62,866 nucleotides of DNA from assembly GCA_003221615.1 (NCBI GenBank), contig QHSQ01000113.1, positions 1 through 62,866 on the forward strand, written 5' to 3'. Source of the DNA: Candidatus Rokuibacteriota bacterium. GTDB lineage: Bacteria; Methylomirabilota; Methylomirabilia; Rokubacteriales; CSP1-6. A program made the translations under genes and the position numbers. The notes beneath the pieces are model-generated. The model was not told where the DNA came from, did no database searches, and saw only the letters and a list, made by a program, of their open reading frames with translations. Within the stretch, counting starts at the first letter, position 1, and each line of letters starts with the position of its first letter. Positions 51,207-62,465 of the stretch are shown here, in pieces.

Positions 51207-52187
51207 GTGCCGACGAAGATCGTTCTCTCCCCCAAGCTCCCCGCGGCGCTCGTCGACGTCGCCCGCTCGCTCTTGCCGGCCGAGTACGAGATGCAGGTGG
51301 CCGACCAGGGCACGCCGGAGTTTCCCGCCGCCATGAAGGACGCCGAGTACCTGGTGGGCTTCGCGCGAGAGAGCCTCGGCGCGGAGTTCTATCGCGGAGC
51401 GCCCAAGCTGAAGCTGATCCAGCTGATCAGCGCGGGCTACGACCGGCTCGACATCGCGGCGGCGCGCCAGGCGAAGGTGCCGGTCGCCAACAACGGCGGC
51501 TCGAACTCGGTCGCGGTGGCCGAGCACACCCTGATGCTCATCCTGGCGGTCTACAAGAAGCTCGCCTGGCATCACCACAACGTCATCACCGGGAAGTGGC
51601 GCGTCGGCGATTTCTCCCAGACCCGGACCTACGAGCTGGCCGGCAAGACGCTCGGGATCGTCGGCCTCGGGACCATCGGCAAGAAGGTCGCGAAGCGCGC
51701 TCAGGCCTTCGACATGCACGTCCAGTACTACGACATCGTGCGGCTCACCGAGCACGCCGAGGACGCCCTGGACGTGCGCTTCGTGCTCTTCCCCGAGCTC
51801 CTGCGCACCTCCGACGTCGTCAGCCTGCACGTGCCCCTGACCAACGCGACGCGCGGCATGATGGGGGCCCGGGAGTTCGCGACGATGAAACGGAGCGCGA
51901 TCCTGATCAACACCTGCCGCGGCCCGGTCGTCGACGAGGCGGCCCTGCAGGTGGCGCTGGCGTCGGGGCAGATCGCCGCGGCCGGCCTCGACGTCATGGT
52001 CGAGGAGCCCCCGGCGGCGAACCACCCCCTCTTCGGCCTGGAGAACATCACGATCACCCCGCACTCGGCCGGACCGACGTGGGAGAACTGGGCGAAGGCG
52101 TTTCGGAACGCCTTCGACAACGTCCAGCGAGTGGCGGCCGGGCGAAAGCCGCTGTGGGTGATTCCCGAGCTGCAGGACCTGATTTAA
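51207..52187 (+). CDS. D-isomer-specific 2-hydroxyacid dehydrogenase
   Basis: A 326-residue dehydrogenase. The NAD-binding motif GIVGLGTIGKKVAKRA is near residue 150. The catalytic Arg is in INTCRGPVVDEAAL near 233, the Glu in VEEPPAANHPL and the His in TITPHSAG, so the active-site triad is complete. It interconverts a 2-keto acid and a D-2-hydroxyacid. The GTG start has AAAGGAG 6 bp upstream. It ends the plus-strand acyl-CoA cluster and is followed by a hairpin. Confidence 0.92.
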   Translation: MPTKIVLSPKLPAALVDVARSLLPAEYEMQVADQGTPEFPAAMKDAEYLVGFARESLGAEFYRGAPKLKLIQLISAGYDRLDIAAARQAKVPVANNGGSNSVAVAEHTLMLILAVYKKLAWHHHNVITGKWRVGDFSQTRTYELAGKTLGIVGLGTIGKKVAKRAQAFDMHVQYYDIVRLTEHAEDALDVRFVLFPELLRTSDVVSLHVPLTNATRGMMGAREFATMKRSAILINTCRGPVVDEAALQVALASGQIAAAGLDVMVEEPPAANHPLFGLENITITPHSAGPTWENWAKAFRNAFDNVQRVAAGRKPLWVIPELQDLI

Positions 52188-52240
52188 CCCGGCACTCGCC
52201 ACCCGGGTTCCCTCGTCGCTTCCGGAAAGTGTCACGCGTA

Positions 52241-52265
52241 CCCGCCCCGGCCAGACCGGGGCGGG
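52241..52265. terminator. Perfect 10-bp GC hairpin after the dehydrogenase gene
   Basis: CCCGCCCCGG and CCGGGGCGGG form a perfect 10-bp stem around a CCAGA loop, about 55 bp after the dehydrogenase stop and upstream of the next promoter. A U-tract is lacking, as in many GC-rich genomes. Confidence 0.55.
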
Positions 52266-52302
52266 GCGCGCCGACCGGCGTCCGGGTTGACGCGCTAGGT
52301 CA

Positions 52303-52330
52303 TTGACACTGAAGTAGAATCGGGCATAAT
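52303..52330 (+). promoter_or_regulatory. Strong sigma-70-type promoter for the peptide transporter operon
   Basis: A perfect TTGACA (52303-52308) is followed after 16 bp by CATAAT (52325-52330, 5/6 match). The predicted start is near 52337, leaving an about 100-nt leader before the permease ATG at 52435. It is among the best promoter matches in the window. Confidence 0.65.
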
Positions 52331-52434
52331 CCCTTCGCTTTTCGGCGCTCGCACCTCTCCCGCTCGTAGTCGGGTCCGCTGCCGGTAGCGAGGAGGCTTA
52401 TCATTGGGGATCAGGCCGTGAGGGGCAGGATGCT

Positions 52435-53355
52435 ATGAAGAAGTTCATCGTCAAGCGAATGGGACTGGCGCTCATCTCGCTCTTTCTGCTCTCGCTGACG
52501 ATCTTTCTCCTGATGCGCGTCACCGGCGATCCCGCGGTGCTCCTCGCCGAGCCCGGCGCCAGCCAGGCGGACCTCGACGCGATTCGCACGCAGTTCGGCC
52601 TCGACCGGCCGCTCTGGATCCAGTACGTGAGCTTCATCTCGCATCTCGTTCGCGGCGACTTCGGCCAGTCGTTCTACTACCGCACGGACGTCTTCGAGCT
52701 CTATCTCTCGCGGCTACCGGCGTCGTTGTTACTGGCCTCGGCGGCGATGTCGTTCTCGCTGATCGTCGGCATCCCAACCGGGATCATCGCGGCGGTACGG
52801 GTCAATCAGTGGTGGGACAGCGTGGGGAAGATCTTCGCGCTGCTCGGGCTCTCGATGCCGTCGTTCTGGGTCGGGCTGGTCATGATCCTCTTCTTCTCGG
52901 TCTACCTCGGCTGGCTACCATCGTCCGGATCCGGGACGGTGCTCCATCTGGTGATGCCGTCCATCGCCCTCGGCTGGGTCTTCGCGGCTTCCCACATGCG
53001 CCTCACGCGCTCGTCGATGCTCGAGGTCCTGGGCTCCGAGTACGTGAAGCTCGCGCGGCTCAAGGGGCTGCCGGAAGCGCTGGTCATCTCCAAGCACGCC
53101 TTCAAGAACGCGCTGATCCCGGTGCTCACCTTGGCGGGGATCAATCTCGTCATCATGGTCAACGTGGCGGTCGTCGTCGAGACCGTGTTCGCGTGGCCGG
53201 GCGTGGGCCGCCTGCTCTTCGAGGGCATCGCGTTCCGCGATTTCCCGGTCGTGCAGGCGACCGTCCTGCTCGGCGGTGTGATGATCGTCGTCGTGAATCT
53301 GCTGGTCGATATTCTCTACGCGGTTATCGACCCTAGGATCAGATATGAGGGCTAA
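52435..53355 (+). CDS. Peptide-type ABC transporter permease (DppB-like)
   Basis: A 306-residue permease. The N-terminus LLMRVTGDPAVLLAEPGASQ is typical of DppB. The EAA loop is MLEVLGSEYVKLARLKGLPE, and about six helices are visible. It is the first gene of a plus-strand operon with a DppC-like permease and two ATPases but no binding protein. The ATG is preceded by AGGATGCT, a weak ribosome site (AGGA 6-7 bp upstream). Compare the binding-protein-containing set at 34069-37364. Confidence 0.92.
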   Translation: MKKFIVKRMGLALISLFLLSLTIFLLMRVTGDPAVLLAEPGASQADLDAIRTQFGLDRPLWIQYVSFISHLVRGDFGQSFYYRTDVFELYLSRLPASLLLASAAMSFSLIVGIPTGIIAAVRVNQWWDSVGKIFALLGLSMPSFWVGLVMILFFSVYLGWLPSSGSGTVLHLVMPSIALGWVFAASHMRLTRSSMLEVLGSEYVKLARLKGLPEALVISKHAFKNALIPVLTLAGINLVIMVNVAVVVETVFAWPGVGRLLFEGIAFRDFPVVQATVLLGGVMIVVVNLLVDILYAVIDPRIRYEG

Positions 53356-53379
53356 CGCCCCTGGGAACTGGAGACGCAC

Positions 53380-54285
53380 ATGAACGGTAGCAGCGCAGCG
53401 AACAGCCGCTCCGCGTCCGTGATCCTGACGCTCCCGTCGCGTCTGGCCTTCATGCGGGCTCAGGGCTTTCCGACCATCCCGATCGCGATCCTCCTCGGCG
53501 TGCTGCTGGTGGCGATCTTCGCGAACGTGATCGCGCCGCACAATCCCGAGGTCGGCGTGCTCGGTGACCGGTTCCGCCCGCCCGCGTGGCAGGCGAACGG
53601 CACCATCGATCACCTCCTCGGCACCGATCACCTCGGCCGAGACGTACTCTCGCGGCTGATCTTCGGCGCCCGGATCTCCGTCATCGTCGGGCTCATGGTC
53701 ATCATCGTGGCCGGCGTCGTCGGCACCGGGCTTGGGATCATCTCGGGCTACATGGGCCGCTGGGTCGACCAGGTCATCATGCGTCTCACCGACGCCTGGC
53801 TCGCGTTGCCCGCGCTCACATTCGCGATCTTCCTGGCGGCCATCATCGGTCCCAGCGCGAGCAACATCATCATCATCCTCGCCCTGGTCTACTGGACGCG
53901 CTACGCGCGCGTCATCCGCGGCGAGGTGCTCTCCGTCCGGGAACGGGACTACGTGCGCCTCGCCGTCGTCGCCGGCTGCTCGAAGTGGAAGATCATGCGC
54001 AAGCACATCCTGCCGAACGTGATCAACTCCGCGATCGTGCTGGCCACCCTGCAGCTCGGTCAGGTGATCATCGCCGAGGCGGCGTTGTCGTTCCTCGGCG
54101 TCGGCGTGCCGCCACCCCAGCCCGCGTGGGGGCTGATGCTGGCGGATGGCAAGAAGGGCCTGATGGCGGGCTACTGGTGGCTGACCGTGCTACCGGGCTC
54201 CTGCATCATGCTCATGGTCCTCTCGGCGAACCTTCTGGGCGACTGGCTTCGTGTGAAGTTCGACCCGCAGCTCCGCCAGTTGTGA
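53380..54285 (+). CDS. Peptide-type ABC transporter permease (DppC-like)
   Basis: A 301-residue permease with the DppC mark HLLGTDHLGRDVLSRLIFG and an EAA loop at GEVLSVRERDYVRLAVVAG. The first 40 residues form a longer than usual cytoplasmic N-terminus before the first helix. It pairs with the DppB-like permease 24 bp upstream. Its stop overlaps the first ATPase start as GTGA, so subunits are made in balanced amounts. Confidence 0.92.
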   Translation: MNGSSAANSRSASVILTLPSRLAFMRAQGFPTIPIAILLGVLLVAIFANVIAPHNPEVGVLGDRFRPPAWQANGTIDHLLGTDHLGRDVLSRLIFGARISVIVGLMVIIVAGVVGTGLGIISGYMGRWVDQVIMRLTDAWLALPALTFAIFLAAIIGPSASNIIIILALVYWTRYARVIRGEVLSVRERDYVRLAVVAGCSKWKIMRKHILPNVINSAIVLATLQLGQVIIAEAALSFLGVGVPPPQPAWGLMLADGKKGLMAGYWWLTVLPGSCIMLMVLSANLLGDWLRVKFDPQLRQL

Positions 54286-55274
54286 CCGGTCCGCTCCTCG
54301 ACATCCGGCGCTTGTCGACGCACTACGTCAGCGCCCGCGGCACCCGTGTGACGCGGGCGGTGGACGACGTCACGCTGTCGCTCGACCAGGGTCAGACGCT
54401 CGGCATCGTGGGTGAGTCGGGATCGGGCAAGACGACCCTGGCGCTCACGTTGCTGCGGATGCTGCCGCCGGCGGCCAAGATCGTCTCGGGCGAGATCATG
54501 TTCGAGGGCGTCGACCTCATGAAGAAGTCCGAGTCCGAGATGCGACGAATCCGCGGCAAGCGGATCGCGATGATCCTGCAGGACCCGATGGCGTCGCTGA
54601 ACCCGCTCTTCACCGTCGGCGATCAGGTCGCCGAGCCGATCCGGGTCCACGAAGGCGCCGGCCGCCGCAACGCCTGGGGCCGAGCGACGGAGCTCCTGAA
54701 GGCCGTTCGCATCGCGGCGCCGGAGCGACGTGTGCGCGAGTATCCCCACCAGCTGTCCGGTGGGATGCGCCAGCGCATCGTCGGGGCGATCGCGATCTCG
54801 TGCGAGCCCCGGGTGCTCATTGCCGACGAGCCCACGACGAGCCTCGATCTCACGATCCAGGCGCAGTATCTGAAGCTCCTCCGTGACCTCCAGCGCGCCC
54901 ATAACCTGGCGCTGATCTTCATCACCCACAACCTCGGTATCGTCGCCAAGATGTGCGACCAGGTGGCGGTGATGTACGCAGGACGCCTGGTCGAGGCCGG
55001 CCCGGTCAAGCAGATCTACAACTCGCCGGCGCACCCGTATACGCAGGCGCTCCTCGAGTCGATTCCGCGGCTCGGCGACAGCCGCAAGCGGCTCACCGCG
55101 ATCGACGGCCAGCCGCCGGATCCGTCGGCGCCGCCGCCGGGCTGCGCGTTCCACCCGCGGTGCCCCAAGATCATGGACCGCTGCCGCACGGAGGCGCCGC
55201 CCGAGTTCCGCGTCACGGACACCCAGACGAGCCGCTGCTGGCTGTCGGCTCCCGTGAACGCCGTGAGGGGCTGA
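54282..55274 (+). CDS. Peptide-type ABC transporter ATPase (DppD-like)
   Basis: A 330-residue ATPase. Walker A is GESGSGKTT, the signature LSGGMRQR, Walker B VLIADEPTTSLD and the switch His is in FITHNLG. The C-terminus has HPYTQALLESIPRLG and CAFHPRCPKIMDRC, the oligopeptide-transporter C-terminal domain that can bind an iron-sulphur cluster through its cysteines. It powers the permeases upstream together with the DppF-like partner. The GTG start overlaps the permease stop; a long frame upstream is a shadow. Confidence 0.93.
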   Translation: MTGPLLDIRRLSTHYVSARGTRVTRAVDDVTLSLDQGQTLGIVGESGSGKTTLALTLLRMLPPAAKIVSGEIMFEGVDLMKKSESEMRRIRGKRIAMILQDPMASLNPLFTVGDQVAEPIRVHEGAGRRNAWGRATELLKAVRIAAPERRVREYPHQLSGGMRQRIVGAIAISCEPRVLIADEPTTSLDLTIQAQYLKLLRDLQRAHNLALIFITHNLGIVAKMCDQVAVMYAGRLVEAGPVKQIYNSPAHPYTQALLESIPRLGDSRKRLTAIDGQPPDPSAPPPGCAFHPRCPKIMDRCRTEAPPEFRVTDTQTSRCWLSAPVNAVRG

Positions 55275-55279
55275 GCCCG

Positions 55280-56248
55280 ATGGCCGGACCCGTCCTGGAA
55301 GCCAAGAATCTCGTCAAGCACTTCCCGGTCAAGCGCGGCATCTTCTCGCGCCAGGTCGCGGTCGTCCGTGCGGTGGACGACATCTCGTTCTCGATCGACC
55401 CCGGCAAGACCCTCGGGCTCGTCGGCGAGTCAGGCTGTGGCAAGACCACGACGGGGAAGATGGTGCTGCTGCTCGAACGGCCGACGGGCGGGATCATGCG
55501 ATTCGAGGGGCAGGACCTCCAGGATCTCGACGGGGGGAGCCTGCGCGCGTACCGGCGCTCCGTCCAGGCCGTCTTCCAGGATCCCTTCGCGTCGCTGAAT
55601 CCAAGAATGCGCGTGGGCTCGATCATCGTCGAGCCGCTCGTCACCAACGAGTCCTTGCCGGCCGTCGAGGTGAAGAAGCGCACGCTGCGCCTGCTCGAGC
55701 TGGTGGGCCTGCCGGAGCGCGCGGCCGATCTGTTCCCTCACGAGTTCTCCGGTGGACAGCGTCAGCGGATCGCGATCGCGCGCGCCCTCTCGCTCTCGCC
55801 CAAAGTGGTCGTGCTCGACGAGCCGGTCTCGGCGCTCGACGTGTCGATCCGCGCCCAGATCCTGAACCTCCTGCGCGATCTTCAGGCGCAGCTCGGCGTG
55901 TCCTACCTCTTCATCGCCCACGACCTCGCCGCGGTCGCGCACATGAGCCACGCGATCGCGGTGATGTACCTCGGAAAGATCGTGGAGGTCGGAGACGCCG
56001 ACACGGTCTCGAAGTCGCCCAAGCATCCGTACACCCAGGCGCTGTTCTCGGCGGCGCTGCCGTCCCATCCGGACGAGCGGCGCGACGAGATCATCCTGGC
56101 CGGCGAGGTGCCGAGCCCGATCGCGCCGCCGGCCGGATGCCACTTCCATCCGCGCTGCCCCTATGCGCTCCCGCGCTGCTCGAGCGAGGAGCCCAAGCTG
56201 CTTGCCGAGTCCGGTCGCCTGGTCGCCTGCCACCTCTACCCCAAGTAG
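55280..56248 (+). CDS. Peptide-type ABC transporter ATPase (DppF-like)
   Basis: A 322-residue ATPase, partner of the preceding DppD-like subunit. Walker A GESGCGKTT, signature FSGGQRQR, Walker B VVVLDEPVSALD and the switch His in FIAHDLA are all intact. The C-terminal domain has HPYTQALFSAALP and CHFHPRCPYALPRC. The ATG at 55280 is 5 bp after the partner's stop. These two ATPases could also serve the ATPase-less permease pair at 34069-35861. Confidence 0.93.
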   Translation: MAGPVLEAKNLVKHFPVKRGIFSRQVAVVRAVDDISFSIDPGKTLGLVGESGCGKTTTGKMVLLLERPTGGIMRFEGQDLQDLDGGSLRAYRRSVQAVFQDPFASLNPRMRVGSIIVEPLVTNESLPAVEVKKRTLRLLELVGLPERAADLFPHEFSGGQRQRIAIARALSLSPKVVVLDEPVSALDVSIRAQILNLLRDLQAQLGVSYLFIAHDLAAVAHMSHAIAVMYLGKIVEVGDADTVSKSPKHPYTQALFSAALPSHPDERRDEIILAGEVPSPIAPPAGCHFHPRCPYALPRCSSEEPKLLAESGRLVACHLYPK

Positions 56249-56256
56249 GGGTTCGG

Positions 56257-57786
56257 TTGGACTTCGTCGCGCTGCACGCGCAGTCGAAGCCCGACGCGGT
56301 CGCGCAGATCGAGGGCGACCGGTCCCTGACCTGGCGAGAGCTCCTGGAGCGTCGAAACCGCGTCGCCAACGCGCTCGTCAAGCAGGGCGTGGGCCGTGGC
56401 GAGCACGTGATCATCTACGCCCCCAACTCGCTCGAGTACCTCCTGGCCTCGGCGGCCACCCGCGCGGCCAACGCGGTGCCGATCCCGATGAACCACCGCC
56501 TCGTGGCCGACGAGGTGAGCTACATCCTCGAGCACTCCGACGCCGTGGCGGCGTTCGTCGGCGGCCCCTACGTGGCGATGGCGGAGGAAGTCAGGCGCCA
56601 CGCGGCCCGTGTGCGCCTGTGGATCACGCTGGGCTCCCAGCACCGGCCCTGGGCCACGAGCCTCGGCGAGCTCCTCGAACAGGGCGGCACGGATTCACCG
56701 GCCGTCGATCCCGCCCAGGGCCTCGGCGGCTCCATGATCTACACCGGCGGGACGACCGGAAAGCCCAAGGGCGCGCTCCGCGCCGCCTCTGACGCCCAGA
56801 CCACGCTCGCCTTCATGCAGGCGCTCGGGATGATGCACGACGATCACGCGCATCTGGTGGCCGGCCCCCTGTACCACTCGGCGCCGGGCTCGTTCTCGCT
56901 GTTCGCGGCCCTGCTGGGCGGCACCGTCGTCGTCATGCCCCGGTTCGACCCCGAGCAGGCGCTGCACCTGATCGACAAGCACCGGATCACCAGCACGTTC
57001 ATGGCGCCCACCCTGGTCAAGCGCATCGTCGATCTCCCCGAATCCGTGCGCGCGCGCTACGACGTCTCCTCGATGCGCGCGCTGATCGTGGCGGCGGCTC
57101 CGTGCCCGATGCGGGTCAAGGAGGCGGCGCTCGGCTACTTCGGCGCCTGCCTCTACGAGTTCTACGGCTCGACGGAGCTCGGGATCAACACGATCCTCCG
57201 GCCCGAGGACGTCCTGCGCAAGCCCGGCTCGTGCGGCCGGGCGGCGCCCAATATCGAGATCGCGCTGCTCGACGACGAGGGCCGGCCCGTTCCCACGGGC
57301 GAGCCGGGCGAGGTGTACGTCCGCCGATTCCGCGGCATGTTCGACGTCTATTACAAGAATTCCGAGGCGACCGTGCAGACCGAGCGCGGCGGCTGGCATT
57401 CGGTCGGCGACGTGGCGTGGGTGGACGCGGAGGGCTTCTACACGCTGTGCGACCGAAAGCGCGACATGATCATCTCCGGCGGGGTCAACATCTACCCCGC
57501 CGAGATCGAGGACGCGCTGCACCGGCACCCGGCCATCGAGGACGTGGCCGTCTTCGGCGTCCCGGACGACGACTGGGGCGAGCGGGTCCACGCCGCGGTG
57601 CAGCTGCGGCCAAACCAGGCCCTCACGGCGGACGAGCTCCGGGCGTTCGCCCGGCGTCATCTGGCCGACTACAAGGTGCCGCGCGAGGTCTCGTTCCCCG
57701 AGAATTTCCCGCGCGACACCGCCGGCAAGCTCGTCAAGAGGCTGCTGCGGGATCCTTACTGGGTGGGACAGGACCGGAAAATCTGA
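56257..57786 (+). CDS. Acyl-CoA synthetase (AMP-forming)
   Basis: A 509-residue ANL-superfamily adenylate-forming ligase. The P-loop is MIYTGGTTGKPKG near residue 166, YEFYGSTELG is the adenine-binding motif, and DRKRDMIISGGVNIYPAEIE the hinge. The C-terminal lysine is in FPRDTAGKLVKRLL. It activates a carboxylic acid to its CoA ester using ATP. The start is TTG at 56257 with AGGGG 5 bp upstream, 8 bp after the ATPase stop. Its 3' end overlaps the converging cyclase gene by 53 bp. Likely activates a compound imported by this transporter (inference). Confidence 0.9.
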   Translation: MDFVALHAQSKPDAVAQIEGDRSLTWRELLERRNRVANALVKQGVGRGEHVIIYAPNSLEYLLASAATRAANAVPIPMNHRLVADEVSYILEHSDAVAAFVGGPYVAMAEEVRRHAARVRLWITLGSQHRPWATSLGELLEQGGTDSPAVDPAQGLGGSMIYTGGTTGKPKGALRAASDAQTTLAFMQALGMMHDDHAHLVAGPLYHSAPGSFSLFAALLGGTVVVMPRFDPEQALHLIDKHRITSTFMAPTLVKRIVDLPESVRARYDVSSMRALIVAAAPCPMRVKEAALGYFGACLYEFYGSTELGINTILRPEDVLRKPGSCGRAAPNIEIALLDDEGRPVPTGEPGEVYVRRFRGMFDVYYKNSEATVQTERGGWHSVGDVAWVDAEGFYTLCDRKRDMIISGGVNIYPAEIEDALHRHPAIEDVAVFGVPDDDWGERVHAAVQLRPNQALTADELRAFARRHLADYKVPREVSFPENFPRDTAGKLVKRLLRDPYWVGQDRKI

Positions 57787-58858
57787 CGACGTTGAACGCG
57801 GAAACCGGCTTCGAGAAGCCTTTCAGCGTGAGGCCGCCCAGCTCCTCGACCTCGACCATCGCCTCGACCGCTCCGAGCACGCGCTGCGCGATGAGGATCT
57901 GCCGCGGCCTGGCCTCGCCGCAGAGCCGCGCCGCCAGGTTGGTCACGGTGCCGATCGCGCCGTAGTCCATCCGGCCCTCGAACCCGATCGCGCCGATCGT
58001 CGCGTACCCTTGCGCGATGCCGATGCCGAAATCGAGATCGTAGCCGCGCTTGCGCCACGTCACGAGCAGCTCGTCGACCCGCCCGCGCATCGCGACCGCC
58101 ATCCGCACCGCGCGCTCGGGCGCGTCCGGCACCGGCACCGGGTCGTTGAAGAAGATCATCATCCCGTCGCCGGTGAACCGTTCGAGGGTGCCCTCGTGCT
58201 CCAGGATGGTCCGTCCCATCGCGTTGTGATACTCGCGCAGGACGCTCATGACCTCCTCGGGCTCGGACGTCTCGGCGAAGGCCGTGAACCCGCGGAGGTC
58301 GAGGAAGACCACGGTGATCTCGCGGCGGTGGCTCTTCAGCGGATCCTCGGTGTCGCCGCTCACGATCAGCTCCGCGAGCTGGGGCGAGAAGAAGCGCTTG
58401 AGCCGCTCGAGGCGGTCGAGCTGCGCGAGCTGCTGCTCGACCCGTTGCTCGAGGGTACGGTTCCAGTGGGCGAGCTCGTCGTGGAGCAGCTTGATCCTCA
58501 GCAAGGACTTCACGCGGGCCAGGAGCTCGGGCTGGTTGATGGGCTTGGTCAGGAAATCGTCGGCGCCGGCCTCGATGCCCTTCACGCGCTCTTGCGTGGG
58601 ATCGAGCGCCGTTACCATGATGACCGGCAGCATCGCCGTCGCCGCGTTCTGGCGGATCCGCCGGCACACGTCGTACCCGCTCATCCCCGGCATCATCACG
58701 TCGAGCAGGACGAGGCCCGGCTGCTCCTTCTCGATCTTCGCGAGCGCCTCAGCGCCGCTGGCGGCCGTGACGACCGCGTAGCCTTTCACGGCCAGGAGGT
58801 CGGCCAGGAGCTTGACGTTGACCGGCACGTCGTCGACGACGAGCACCTTCTCGGGCAT
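57734..58858 (-). CDS. Response regulator-adenylate cyclase (class III)
   Basis: A 374-residue protein: receiver domain at 1-120 (phosphate acceptor Asp53, Lys105), a helical coiled linker at 120-165, then a class III cyclase domain. Metal-binding Asp187 (FLDLRGFT) and Asp231 (FTGDGMM) are present, and Asn307/Arg311 (TNLAAR) are the transition-state residues. The purine-specifying Lys is replaced by Arg227 (LERFTGD), while Asp298 is kept. It probably makes cAMP under control of the kinase encoded upstream. Its 3' end overlaps the acyl-CoA synthetase gene by 53 bp on the opposite strand. Confidence 0.88.
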   Translation of the reverse strand: MPEKVLVVDDVPVNVKLLADLLAVKGYAVVTAASGAEALAKIEKEQPGLVLLDVMMPGMSGYDVCRRIRQNAATAMLPVIMVTALDPTQERVKGIEAGADDFLTKPINQPELLARVKSLLRIKLLHDELAHWNRTLEQRVEQQLAQLDRLERLKRFFSPQLAELIVSGDTEDPLKSHRREITVVFLDLRGFTAFAETSEPEEVMSVLREYHNAMGRTILEHEGTLERFTGDGMMIFFNDPVPVPDAPERAVRMAVAMRGRVDELLVTWRKRGYDLDFGIGIAQGYATIGAIGFEGRMDYGAIGTVTNLAARLCGEARPRQILIAQRVLGAVEAMVEVEELGGLTLKGFSKPVSAFNVVRFSGPVPPSKDPAAAS

Positions 58859-58865
58859 CGCGCGC

Positions 58866-59233
58866 TTACTTCCCGCCCCGCCGGTCGAGCATCTCGCGGA
58901 CCGCGTCCATGAACTCCTTCACCTTGATCGGCTTGCTCTGGTAGCCGTCGAAGCCGGCGGCCATGATCTTCTTGCGGTCGTGGGTCATCGCCGACGCCGT
59001 CACCGCGATCACCGGGATCGCCCGCGTCGCCGGATCGGCGCGTAGCTCGCCGAGCGCCGTGATCCCGTCCATCCCGGGCAGCTGGATGTCCATCAAGACC
59101 AGGTCGGGGATCCGCGCTTTGGCCAGACGCACGCCGTCCTCGCCGGTGCCTGCCTCGATCGTCTGGTAGCCCTTGTACTGGAGCACGTCGCGCACCAGCT
59201 TGAGGTTCTTCTCGTTGTCCTCGACGATCAGGA

Positions 59234-59249
<16 letters not shown>
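58866..59249 (-). CDS. Single-domain response regulator (DivK/CheY-like)
   Basis: A 127-residue receiver-only protein. The acidic pair is in IVEDNEKN, the phosphorylated aspartate is Asp54 (LVLMDIQLPG), and the conserved lysine is Lys106 (GYQSKPIKV). With no output domain, it probably relays phosphate or binds a target protein. It overlaps the histidine kinase gene by 16 bp and lies 7 bp before the response regulator-cyclase, so the three form a signalling operon. Confidence 0.93.
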
Positions 59250-61972
<2,723 letters not shown>

Positions 61973-61982
61973 GACTCCCGCT

Positions 61983-62465
61983 TCACCCCGACAATATCAT
62001 CAGCAGCCGCGGGACCGATTTTTCCAGGCAGCGCTTGATCTCGTCACGGCAGGCGCGGAAGACGTCCTCACCCTGGGTGGCGGGATCGTCGATGTCGCCC
62101 TCCTCGCCGACGAACTCCCGGAGCGTGAACACCGGCCGGTCGCGGACCTCGTCGAAACCGGCCAGCATCTGCTTCTGGAGCACGGTCATCGTCAGGATCA
62201 GGTCCGCCCCGGCGAGAAGCTCGCGGTGGCGACGGAGATCCGTCGAGACGAAGTCGTTCTCGCCCAGCTGGATGCCCTCCTCCCGGAGTGCCAGCCGCGC
62301 GTCGAGGGAGGCGATCATGCCGTCTCGCGCGTAGTTCGCGATCCCGCCGGACCTGACGCGGACGGCACCGTCGACGCCGTGCTGCGCCAACATCCGCTCC
62401 AGCAGCACCTGGGCCATGACGCTCCGAGCGGTGTTGGCGTGGCACACCATCAGGACGGTTTTCAC
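61983..62465 (-). CDS. Low-Mr protein tyrosine phosphatase/arsenate reductase family
   Basis: A 160-residue phosphatase-fold protein. The P-loop is VCHANTARS with Cys8 and Arg14, and DIDDPA near the C-terminus holds the general acid Asp. Family members either dephosphorylate tyrosine kinases of polysaccharide export or reduce arsenate; sequence alone does not decide. No arsenic gene is next to it. The GTG at 62465 overlaps the upstream SDR stop as GTGA. It lies 10 bp before the kinase gene, so the kinase may be transcribed with it. Confidence 0.85.
   Translation of the reverse strand: MKTVLMVCHANTARSVMAQVLLERMLAQHGVDGAVRVRSGGIANYARDGMIASLDARLALREEGIQLGENDFVSTDLRRHRELLAGADLILTMTVLQKQMLAGFDEVRDRPVFTLREFVGEEGDIDDPATQGEDVFRACRDEIKRCLEKSVPRLLMILSG

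Noticed and set aside
61983..62465. Calling the phosphatase a definite arsenate reductase
   Set aside because: No ars genes are adjacent and the family also includes tyrosine phosphatases; only the fold and P-loop are supported.
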